From Oligoflexia bacterium (GTDB lineage Bacteria; Bdellovibrionota_C; UBA2361; JAFLCA01), in contig JAIBBV010000025.1 of the NCBI GenBank assembly GCA_019694465.1, positions 1 through 47,591 of the forward strand: a DNA stretch of 47,591 nt. Reading direction: 5' to 3'. Position numbers and translations under genes: made by a program. Below are positions 8,915-16,467 of the stretch, piece by piece. The notes beneath the pieces are model-generated. The model searched no databases and was not told the DNA's origin. It was given only the letters and a program-made list of their open reading frames with translations. Each line of letters starts with the position of its first letter. Positions within the stretch are counted from its first letter, which is position 1.

Positions 8915-10846
8915 ATGCACGCTAGCGCTACATCATCCAGCTTTGAGTTGTCACCTATAAAGGCCATGGAGCTTGCCGCTTCACGCATACCAGGCGTAAT
9001 CACTCTGGCCCAGGGCATTCCCTCCTTCCCTACTCCGGCTGTTATTAAAGATTTTGTAATTGAGCGCATACGCCAGGGTTTATGCGATAAGTATTCCCTC
9101 ACTGTCGGGCTCGCTGAGCTAAGAGAGGAAATTTCGATATCTCTACGCTGTGAGGGACTCTCATATGACCCCGACGGAGAAATTATCGTAACGGTCGGGT
9201 CTATTGAAGGCATTACAGCTTCGATTTTAGCCGTGACTTCTCCTGGCGATGAAGTGATCGTGCCATCCCCAAGCTATGTATCTTATCGTGGCTCGCTTGC
9301 AATCGCAGGCTGTATGCCACGCTTTGTGGAACTGGATGAAGATCGCAACTTTGACTTCCATGTCGAGCGCATGGAAGAGGCTATTGGTCGCAAAACTAGT
9401 GCGATTCTGATTTGCAGCCCCAATAACCCCACCGGCACGCACTATTCCGAAGAGAAGACGCGCGCCGTCGCGGCGCTAGCCGAGAAGCACAACCTGACAC
9501 TAATAATCGATGAAGTTTACAAAGATTTTTACTATGGCGGAGAGCGCCACTTTACCCCCGCTGCCATACCAGAAGTCAGAAAGCGTGTGATACGGGTATG
9601 CTCTTTTTCAAAAGCATTTGCTATGACCGGCTGGCGTGTTGGTTTCATTCATACAGATGCTGGGCAAATGCGGCGCATACTTAAGTTCCATGACGCCATG
9701 GTTACTTGCGCCCCAGTTGTTTCCCAATATGCTGCCATTGCCGCGCTACGCCACGGAGAAACTGCGCTGCGCGATTTTCGTGATGAGTTCAAGAAGCGTC
9801 GTGACTATACACTATCAGTCCTAGACCAGATGTCGATGTACCTCGACTACCAGATGCCAAAGGCAACTTACTTCGTCTTCCCCCGCATTAAAGATAGTGT
9901 ACCCCTGGCCCGAGACAGCACAAAATTGGCCTACGATATCTTAGAGCGTGCCAAAGTTGCCGTTGTTCCTGGAGTAGCCTTCGGACCTTCAGGCGAATCA
10001 CACGTGCGAATTATGTACGGGCGGGAATGGCCAGATCTGCAAGAAGGCATGGAGCGCTTGTTCACGTATTTTTCTGGATCGAAGTCGCGCCAAGCAACTA
10101 AGAAGATGGATGCAGCATCTGTGCACGACGAGGAGCCGCCCTCTATCGCCAGACAGATAGCAGCTCCCTTTATTCAGGCCTGCGCGCGTGTGTATGTAAG
10201 CCGCTGCCGCCCGCTGGTAGTGGGAGTTGTCGGTAGCCTTGGTAAAACCGTCTTCAAACGTACGATTGCAGATATTCTTGCGCCCGCCATCGCAACGCGC
10301 GCCACGGCACTTTCTTACAATACTGACGTGGGGCTACCGCTCGCGATTCTAAATCTAAAAGTACCTAAGACTGCTCTTAGCAAAGTCTTGTTCCCCTTCC
10401 AGCTTTTCACACATGCGCTGCTCAGCAATTTTAACGAAAAGGTGCTAGTTGTGGAGTATGGAGTTGCCAAGCAAGGCGATGCAGCACCATTACTGCGGGT
10501 AGTAAAGCCAGACTGGTTGGTGATCACAGAAACTTCAGCTGCCGATCCAAATGTGGACGCCAGTGCCATCTTAGGAGAAGTTAGAACTATCGCCCATAAT
10601 CTTAGCACCGATCGTATCCTGTGGTGTGCAGATGATCCTGCCCTGCGAAGCCTAAATCTGCCGCTCCAACCTGACTTGTCATTTTCTCTCAGCGATGTGC
10701 ATGAAAGCACCATCAACACCGGCAAACAGGTCTATGGCTTCCACCGCGACTATGTTGGCAAAAGCGCTCGCCTAGCCTTGGTTGCAGCGGTTAAGCTAGC
10801 TGAGCGTTTGGGAGTAGAAGGAAAGCAAATAATAGCCACAATTTAG
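8915..10846 (+). CDS. Class I/II aminotransferase fused to a Mur-ligase ATPase core
   Basis: A TTG at 8858 could extend the frame; I take the ATG at 8915 (643 aa) because family similarity begins right after it. Residues 1-395 are a complete fold-type I PLP aminotransferase of the aspartate-aminotransferase superfamily: LAQGIPSFPTP near the start, SPNNPTGT, IIDEVYKDF, and SFSK-AFAMTGWRVGF with the Schiff-base Lys at 233. After a short linker, residues 425-643 resemble the central ATPase domain of MurF-like ligases: P-loop GSLGKT (440-445), NTDVGLPLAILNL, VVEYG and KPDWLVITE. The UDP-substrate domain and the C-terminal Rossmann domain of a real Mur ligase are missing. One uninterrupted frame encodes both, so this is a fusion. 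Possible role: making and ligating an amino acid in envelope or secondary metabolism (inference). Confidence 0.82.
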   Translation: MHASATSSSFELSPIKAMELAASRIPGVITLAQGIPSFPTPAVIKDFVIERIRQGLCDKYSLTVGLAELREEISISLRCEGLSYDPDGEIIVTVGSIEGITASILAVTSPGDEVIVPSPSYVSYRGSLAIAGCMPRFVELDEDRNFDFHVERMEEAIGRKTSAILICSPNNPTGTHYSEEKTRAVAALAEKHNLTLIIDEVYKDFYYGGERHFTPAAIPEVRKRVIRVCSFSKAFAMTGWRVGFIHTDAGQMRRILKFHDAMVTCAPVVSQYAAIAALRHGETALRDFRDEFKKRRDYTLSVLDQMSMYLDYQMPKATYFVFPRIKDSVPLARDSTKLAYDILERAKVAVVPGVAFGPSGESHVRIMYGREWPDLQEGMERLFTYFSGSKSRQATKKMDAASVHDEEPPSIARQIAAPFIQACARVYVSRCRPLVVGVVGSLGKTVFKRTIADILAPAIATRATALSYNTDVGLPLAILNLKVPKTALSKVLFPFQLFTHALLSNFNEKVLVVEYGVAKQGDAAPLLRVVKPDWLVITETSAADPNVDASAILGEVRTIAHNLSTDRILWCADDPALRSLNLPLQPDLSFSLSDVHESTINTGKQVYGFHRDYVGKSARLALVAAVKLAERLGVEGKQIIATI

Positions 10847-10933
10847 GTAGCTATCCTACCAAAAGAGCACCAAACAGCGCACTTAATAAAACGTCGTATT
10901 GCGGCATGCCCAGCAACTACCAGTAGCGGTCAA

Positions 10934-10977
10934 GAAGTTTTTACCTTTCTCCGATATTCCAAGGTAGCGGTGTTGCA
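10934..10977 (+). promoter_or_regulatory. Candidate flagellar promoter(s) for motAB
   Basis: Two weak sites overlap here. TCCGATAT near 10950-10957 resembles the flagellar sigma-28 -10 (GCCGATAA), with only CAAG at the -35 position. AGGTAGCGGTGTTGCA (10962-10977) has GG and GC at sigma-54 spacing, but its predicted start (about 10988) would leave a leader of only about 11 nt. Either could drive motA at 10999; neither is convincing alone. Confidence 0.3.
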
Positions 10978-10998
10978 ATCTCCTGCAAGGGAAGGGAC

Positions 10999-11859
10999 AT
11001 GGGCGTAATCATCGGATTACTTGGAGTTACAGGAAGCGTGCTTGGCGGCTTTGTCATGGCCGGCGGACCGATCCCTGTGCTTATTCAGCCCAATGAATTC
11101 ATCGTCATCGGTGGTGCTGCCATATTCGCAACAGTTATTGCCAATCCAGGCATTGTGCTTAAAAGCATCATGCCTGCCATTGTCAGCGCGATCAAAGGTA
11201 GCGGTGTTGATAAGGCCACCTACAACGACATCCTAGGTTTGATGGCTAGCATCTTTGACACCATGCGCAAAGAAGGCGTGCTCGGAATTGAAGCCGACTT
11301 GGCAGATCCACATAAGAGCCCACGCTTTAACAAGTATCCAAAGGCGCTACATGATCACCATCTCATGGAAACCTTTACTGGCGCGCTACGCCTATTCGTT
11401 GACGGTGTAGTGAATGCCTTCGACCTAGAGCGTCTACTTGATACAGAAATTGAGACTCATCATGAAGAGGCTTTGATCCCTCCTGGCGTGGTCAACAAAC
11501 TAGCTGACTCCTTTCCAGGACTAGGAATCGTGGCCGCCGTTCTTGGTATTATCATAACCATGCAACACTTGGACGGTCCACCGACCGAGATCGGTCATCA
11601 CGTCGGTGCCGCTCTAGTAGGAACAATGATCGGAATTCTTTTCTGTTACGGCTATATCGGACCAATCGCGTCCAAAATCGAAAGTGTGGTGCGCGATCAG
11701 ACCGGTTTATATAAATGCATCAAAGCTGGGCTAGTCTCTTTTGCTGGCGGCGCACCACCACAGGTGGCGCTCGAATTTGCGCGCAAAACTATTCCATCAG
11801 CACTACGCCCCACCGCTGAAGAGCTGGAAGAAATTCTTAAAGGCGCCAAGGGCAAATAA
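10999..11859 (+). CDS. motA: Flagellar motor stator protein MotA
   Basis: The product is 286 aa, the usual length of the longer proteobacterial MotA. It begins MGVIIGLLGVTGSVLGGF, has the PNEFIVIGGAA segment of the second membrane helix, a long cytoplasmic loop with HHLMETFTGALRLFVDG, and the paired C-terminal helices including FPGLGIVAAVLGIIITM and VGAALVGTMIGILFCYG. MotA forms the pentameric ring around a MotB dimer in the inner membrane, and proton (or sodium) flow through it drives the rotor. GAAGGG stands just before the ATG. motB follows after 15 bp, a two-gene operon. Confidence 0.96.
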   Translation: MGVIIGLLGVTGSVLGGFVMAGGPIPVLIQPNEFIVIGGAAIFATVIANPGIVLKSIMPAIVSAIKGSGVDKATYNDILGLMASIFDTMRKEGVLGIEADLADPHKSPRFNKYPKALHDHHLMETFTGALRLFVDGVVNAFDLERLLDTEIETHHEEALIPPGVVNKLADSFPGLGIVAAVLGIIITMQHLDGPPTEIGHHVGAALVGTMIGILFCYGYIGPIASKIESVVRDQTGLYKCIKAGLVSFAGGAPPQVALEFARKTIPSALRPTAEELEEILKGAKGK

Positions 11860-11874
11860 GCGAGCCTAACTGCT

Positions 11875-13269
11875 ATGGCTGACGATAAGCCCATAATCAT
11901 AATCAAGAAAAAGGGCGGACACGGCGGCCATCACGGCGGCGCGTGGAAGGTTGCTTACGCTGACTTCGTTACAGCTATGATGGCCTTCTTCATGGTTATG
12001 TGGCTGGTCAACACAGCCGAGGAAACCACCAAGCAAAATATCGCTTCATACTTTCGTAGACCTGGTCTCTTCCACTCAGGGTCAGGTACTCCGCTGCTAA
12101 TCGGTGAGGCTGGTATTTTGAGAGATGCCTACGTGCCACCGCATAAGTCAGACACGAAGAAACAAGGTGGAAAGGATCAAGACACAGCGCTACCAAAGAA
12201 CACCGGCACGGATGAGCAAAAAGATAGCAAGCGTAAAGTTACAATTAAGGGAGAACAAGGCAAGTCTGGTGGCCAAAAAGACGCTGAAGGCAAGCAGGGT
12301 CTACTTAAGGACTCTGCGCCAGCACAGGGCGAATTGAGCGAAAAGAAACCACCAGCTGGGGGCATAGAAGAACTTGCACAGAATGAGAAACAAATGCTTG
12401 GTCAGATTGCTGACGAGATCAAAAAGCAAATTGCCGGCTCCAAGGAGCTCCAAGACTTGTTAGGCATGGTCGATGTAAAAATTGACGCCGATGGACTAAA
12501 TATAGAAATCATGGATACTGAAAAGGTATCTATGTTTGCCTCGGGAAGCGCACGCATAAATCCAGAGGCACGCGATGCTTTCGCTAAACTTGCGTCGATC
12601 ATAAAAAACTTGCCCAATGAAATCGACATTGTTGGACACACTGATAGTAAACCCTTTTCGTCCCGACCCGGTGCCTACAGCAACTGGGAGTTGTCTGCCG
12701 ATCGAGCTCAGGCCGCACGCCGTCTGTTAGAAGAAGAAGGTGTAGTCGCTGATCGCATTAGAAGCGTAGTAGGAAGATCGGATAAGGAGCCGCGCATCGA
12801 AGCTGACCCGCTGGCCGCAGCGAATAGGCGTATCACTCTAAAGATGCGCTTTAAGTTCAACCAAAATGTGGACCTTGGGAAGCAGCCAGAAGCTCTTAAC
12901 GACCCTGACAAGATACCTGAACCACAACCTAAAGTTGCCGAGCAGCCCGCTATTGCGCGTGGCCAAGAACAGTCGCCGCCCTCGACAACTCAACCAGCAA
13001 CAGCCACTGACAAATCAGAGGAGGCAAGTTCTCAAGCCGGCAGCGACACAGTTCACTCATTTGAAGCCAAAGACCTTAAGCCAAAGGAACTTCCAGCGAA
13101 CGATCACTATCGCCCCAAAAAGAATGTATCAGCTCGTGAGCGGGACGACCGAATTAAACTTTCTGATGAACCAGGCTCTGAGGGACAAAATGGAAGCACC
13201 CCAGGCAAAGGCGGAATTTTCGGTGACAACCCGATCATTAGCCCTAACGACATCATGTCAAGCTTCTAG
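11875..13269 (+). CDS. motB: Flagellar motor stator protein MotB with long linker and tail
   Basis: The product is 464 aa, well above the common 250-350. A basic, His/Gly-rich cytoplasmic N terminus leads into the single membrane helix VAYADFVTAMMAFF, whose Asp (residue 30) is the ion-carrying residue. WLVNTAEETTKQ follows as the plug region. Residues about 85-165 form an unusually long Lys/Gln/Gly-rich linker. The OmpA-like peptidoglycan-binding domain spans about 205-325 (DIVGHTDSKPF, NWELSADRAQAARRLL, ANRRITL). Residues 335-464 are a low-complexity tail rich in Pro, Gln, Ser and Lys. MotB anchors the stator to the cell wall. The long linker and tail are notable but need not impair function. 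Confidence 0.95.
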   Translation: MADDKPIIIIKKKGGHGGHHGGAWKVAYADFVTAMMAFFMVMWLVNTAEETTKQNIASYFRRPGLFHSGSGTPLLIGEAGILRDAYVPPHKSDTKKQGGKDQDTALPKNTGTDEQKDSKRKVTIKGEQGKSGGQKDAEGKQGLLKDSAPAQGELSEKKPPAGGIEELAQNEKQMLGQIADEIKKQIAGSKELQDLLGMVDVKIDADGLNIEIMDTEKVSMFASGSARINPEARDAFAKLASIIKNLPNEIDIVGHTDSKPFSSRPGAYSNWELSADRAQAARRLLEEEGVVADRIRSVVGRSDKEPRIEADPLAAANRRITLKMRFKFNQNVDLGKQPEALNDPDKIPEPQPKVAEQPAIARGQEQSPPSTTQPATATDKSEEASSQAGSDTVHSFEAKDLKPKELPANDHYRPKKNVSARERDDRIKLSDEPGSEGQNGSTPGKGGIFGDNPIISPNDIMSSF

Positions 13270-13482
13270 AACTCATCTCATAAATAGACAATCGGGCAGG
13301 TTCTTGGATTACCTTACCGCCAAATCGGCCCCGCTATACAAAGCGCTCCTTGCATTTAGTAGTCATGAGACTGCATTCCAAGAAAAACGCTGCGTCACTT
13401 GGTTTGCTATGCTACTTTGTAGCCCAGCTTAAAAGCTCTTAACGCTTCAGTTGCAGAAGTGATCTCTATAGGGTGCTGAATA

Positions 13483-14382
13483 ATGCCTCTCTCCCATCGA
13501 CACCGCGCTCAACTATTGTTGCTTAGCGTTGCTGCCGTATGGGGAGCTGCATTTATAGCGCAACGTCTAGCCACGGGCGCTATGGGCCCGCATACATTCA
13601 ATGCCCTGCGCTTCAGCATTGGTTGCCTTGTTTTGTCGCCTTGGATCTACCAACACCGCCAGTATTTTAATTTGTCGATGCTAAAACGCGGTGCGACATT
13701 GGGAGTCCTCTTGTTTCTTGGATCAGCTACTCAACAAATAGGAATGCAGTATACAAGCGCTGGCAAGGGCGGTTTTATTACCAGCCTTTACATCGTCTTA
13801 GTCCCAATCTTTAGCCGCTTCCTATTTCGCGAAGGAGTATCAGTTTTGGCCTGGCTGGGGGCGCTGGTCTGCTGTGTCGGGCTTTATCTCTTAGCAGTTC
13901 AAGAAGACTTCTCCCTCAGTTTGGGCGACGCGTGGGTTTTGGCCTGCGCGATACTTTTTGCTCTGCATATAGCTCTAGCAGGCCGCTTTGTATCTAATTT
14001 TGACCCACTTGCACTTGCTGCTGTGCAATACATGACTGCTATTTTGTGTGGTCTGCCGGTAGCTCTGTTGACTGAAACCATTATCCCTACCCAAATTCTG
14101 GCAGCCTGGCCCACCTATGTTTACGCAGGCGCACTTTCAACAGGATACGGTTATACTGTACAGCTTTTAGCTCAGCGCCATGCCGGATCCACGGAGGCTG
14201 GTATAATTTTAGGGTTGGAATCGCTGTTTGCAGCAATTTTTGGCATGCTGTTACTGCATGAAACTATGAGCAACATTCAGATCCTGGGTTGCGCTCTGAT
14301 TTTACTTGGAACCACGCTAGCGCAGATTCAACTAAAAAGTTTAAGCATCCCGCGCGCAAAAGTTTCTCGCCAACAGACATAA
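13483..14382 (+). CDS. EamA/DMT-family transporter
   Basis: The product is 299 aa, the normal length for a ten-helix drug/metabolite transporter. It has two EamA repeats. The first starts LLLLSVAAVWGAAFIAQRLA and contains FNALRFSIGCLVL; the second covers about residues 145-285, with LGLESLFAAIFGMLLLHE near its end, the classic second-repeat signature. Such proteins export amino acids, nucleotide precursors or other small metabolites across the inner membrane; the substrate cannot be read from sequence. AGGGTG precedes the ATG. Its 3' end overlaps the convergent esterase gene by 55 bp. Confidence 0.93.
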   Translation: MPLSHRHRAQLLLLSVAAVWGAAFIAQRLATGAMGPHTFNALRFSIGCLVLSPWIYQHRQYFNLSMLKRGATLGVLLFLGSATQQIGMQYTSAGKGGFITSLYIVLVPIFSRFLFREGVSVLAWLGALVCCVGLYLLAVQEDFSLSLGDAWVLACAILFALHIALAGRFVSNFDPLALAAVQYMTAILCGLPVALLTETIIPTQILAAWPTYVYAGALSTGYGYTVQLLAQRHAGSTEAGIILGLESLFAAIFGMLLLHETMSNIQILGCALILLGTTLAQIQLKSLSIPRAKVSRQQT

Positions 14383-15578
14383 TCATGATGCCCAACGAAC
14401 TCGTGATAGCCGCGCAGTGCCCCGTGTGTTTCTAGCACTTGCTTCATGCGTCGATTAGCCTCAAGTATTGAAACTCGCCCTTGGTATGCGGTGGTTTCAA
14501 ACACACCAGCATCCAACCAAACGCGAGGGGAAAAACTAGGTAAAGCAGAGATCTCGCGTTCTAGAAGGGTATCGTTGATCGTGTGGCTAGCTGCACCAAA
14601 AGCCCCAGACTGAGATAAAACCAATCCGAACCGATCAGGACGCTTCAGGGCGGCGAACAGCGCTGCTAGTCCGCCATAGCTAGACCCACACACAGCAGTG
14701 CGGTTCGCCTCAAATGTGGCACCGAATTCACGTTGTGCGAATGGCAGCGCTTCTTGTACTAGAAACTCCACAAAGTCGACATTACATGGCAATTCATGGT
14801 TCCGGCTCTTCTGATCAATTGAGCAAAGTAGCATTGCGTATAGGGGCGGAATCTTGCCTGCAAGAATAAGATTATCCAACAACTGCGGAACTGGGACCTC
14901 ACTAACATATGAGGAACCGTCGAACACGATTACCAATGCAGCAGCCTCCAGCCTAACAGCGCAAGGTGGTCGGTATAGCCATACTTTCCGCTCATTGTGC
15001 AGAATAGTACTCTTAAGTCTACGCAGTGTTAGGTCCGAGTCAGGTCGGCTTGGTAACAAGAACTCTTCCTTAGGAGCCTCCTGGAGTCGAATAACGGACA
15101 AATCACAGGCAGATAAGTCGTCAGTGCCAATAAACGGCATCAGCTGCGCGTTGAGTGGATCTTTCTTCCAATTACGAGTTCTAGCAGCCCAATCAGCCTC
15201 ATCATCAAAGGGAACTAGCGAATCGTTAACTGCAATTCTATACGAACCGGCAAAGGAAAGCGGATATGAAATGCTCTTATACCAGAGAGTGCTTCCGGGA
15301 ATATTGCGAAGCTTGCCTAGTTCTAGGTCCCAGGAAGTTGCCGCACCCATAATGATAACGTTCTCCACTCCAGCACCGCCCCGGAAGAGGTAGGTTACAA
15401 TTGCACGATCTCCTTGCTGTGGATCGACTTCCACGATTGGCGCGCCATTTGTACTGGCCACACTTAGCAATTTATCTACCGCCTCTTGACGTTTCGCCAA
15501 AGGTGTATCCATTAGCGCTGTTATGCACGCGCCTGGCCTAACAGACTCAAATGGTAGCGCCACATTCACATTCTGCAT
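14328..15578 (-). CDS. Enterochelin-esterase-like alpha/beta hydrolase (Fes/EsteraseD type)
   Basis: A GTG at 15590 could open the frame, but GGAG six bases before the ATG at 15578 marks that as the start (416 aa). The N-terminal half (about 60-165) resembles the beta-sandwich domain of Fes, with FRGGAGVENVIIMGAATSW. The C-terminal half is the esterase-D hydrolase: KVWLYRPP, LVIVFDGSSYV, the nucleophile elbow GSSYGGLAALFA, and HEFVGHHDYVCW supplying the catalytic His. Family members cleave trilactone siderophores or other esters. No signal peptide is seen, so it is probably cytoplasmic. No siderophore genes are nearby, so the substrate is open. Its 3' end overlaps the convergent transporter gene. 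Confidence 0.88.
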   Translation of the reverse strand: MQNVNVALPFESVRPGACITALMDTPLAKRQEAVDKLLSVASTNGAPIVEVDPQQGDRAIVTYLFRGGAGVENVIIMGAATSWDLELGKLRNIPGSTLWYKSISYPLSFAGSYRIAVNDSLVPFDDEADWAARTRNWKKDPLNAQLMPFIGTDDLSACDLSVIRLQEAPKEEFLLPSRPDSDLTLRRLKSTILHNERKVWLYRPPCAVRLEAAALVIVFDGSSYVSEVPVPQLLDNLILAGKIPPLYAMLLCSIDQKSRNHELPCNVDFVEFLVQEALPFAQREFGATFEANRTAVCGSSYGGLAALFAALKRPDRFGLVLSQSGAFGAASHTINDTLLEREISALPSFSPRVWLDAGVFETTAYQGRVSILEANRRMKQVLETHGALRGYHEFVGHHDYVCWRETFARGMLKLFS

Positions 15579-15590
15579 AAATAACTCCAC

Positions 15591-15959
15591 TTACACTGAC
15601 ATAGCACAAAAATGCCCAGAATGGACTTTCTATCTGCGCTCACTCCATTCGGCCGAAGGAAAACTAATAGCAACTCCCAGCCAGCAGAAGCAATTAGAGT
15701 GGGTGATGGGGTGACACGGATTGTTTCGCTTCACCCACTCAACGAGCTGTTCAAGCATCCCTGGGGCATTTTTGTTCCAGTCTCATAATCTCAAGGGGAG
15801 CATGGGAATTATTCTAGATCGAGTAAGAACACTGTACTTGTAAAGAGCGCCGAGACAGAGGTTAAGTCCCCCCTTTTTCTCCGCAGCAACTTCATACACA
15901 GACTGGGGCCTAAAAGTGTGGGGCTTTCTCAGGCCCCCAGGGCACGATATCCTCTATAA
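15591..15959. other. Non-coding gap with inverted repeats
   Basis: I see no convincing gene here. GAGTGGGTGA (15697-15706) pairs perfectly with TCACCCACTC (15731-15740). CTGGGGCCT (15903-15911) pairs with AGGCCCCCAG (15931-15940) with one extra C, just before the DUF423 gene. On the minus strand a weak sigma-54-like TGGGCATTTTTGTGCT (15603-15618) lies close to the esterase start. A 63-codon frame at 15523-15714 is probably noise. Confidence 0.5.
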
Positions 15960-16331
15960 ATGACAGTTTCTTGGCCTCGCATCGGTGCATTATTTGTGGC
16001 AAGCGGCATTGCTCTAGGTGCTTTTGGCGCACATGGACTGCGCGGGACTGTGCCCACTAGCGACCTTGAGATTTTTGAAAAGGCTGTGCACTACCAGCTC
16101 ATCCAGGGCTTGGGGATTATGCTAGTGGCGCTGATGGGACAAGTTGGAATTTCAAATACAAGGGCTACACAGCAAACTTGCATGTTGCTTTCCATCGCTA
16201 CCATTATTTTCTCAGGCTCACTTTACTTGCTTGTTCTACTAAATGAACGCTGGCTTGGTGCTATAACGCCCATCGGCGGGGCCCTTATGATTGGTGCCTG
16301 GGCTGTATACGCATTCAGGCTTAAAGCCTAA
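15960..16331 (+). CDS. DUF423 family small membrane protein (YgdD-like)
   Basis: The product is 123 aa with four predicted membrane helices. The start GALFVASGIALGAFGAHGLR and the following FEKAVHYQLIQGLGIM are the hallmarks of the DUF423/YgdD family, as is the closing ITPIGGALMIGAWAVYAFR. The family is widespread in proteobacteria and has no firmly established role. The ATG is not preceded by a clear ribosome site, although the conserved N terminus supports this start. It stands alone, with a likely separate promoter for the next gene. Confidence 0.93.
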   Translation: MTVSWPRIGALFVASGIALGAFGAHGLRGTVPTSDLEIFEKAVHYQLIQGLGIMLVALMGQVGISNTRATQQTCMLLSIATIIFSGSLYLLVLLNERWLGAITPIGGALMIGAWAVYAFRLKA

Positions 16332-16388
16332 CCTAGGTTTAACCCAGTTCTTGTGGGCCTGCTATATTAGAGCCTAGCCACTATTTGT

Positions 16389-16404
16389 TGGCTATCTAGC
16401 TGCT
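16389..16404 (+). promoter_or_regulatory. Possible sigma-54 promoter
   Basis: TGGCTATCTAGCTGCT has GG and GC at the correct 10-base spacing and a preceding T, but matches the middle of the -24 box poorly. The predicted start is near 16415, 53 nt before the start codon at 16468. It overlaps one arm of a TAGCCA/TGGCTA inverted repeat (16375-16394), so it could be fortuitous. Confidence 0.35.
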
Positions 16405-16467
16405 CCCATAGCAAAATCCTCATGCTTGCCTTGAAATTGCTCGATAATTCACATGAAAGGCCAGCGC

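Noticed and set aside
12866..13432. 188-codon plus-strand frame overlapping the motB 3' end
   Set aside because: It mostly runs in another frame of motB, and its biased Gln/Leu/Thr composition mirrors motB's low-complexity tail.
15523..15714. 63-codon plus-strand frame upstream of the DUF423 gene
   Set aside because: It overlaps the esterase 5' end antisense, has no ribosome site and ends inside an inverted repeat.
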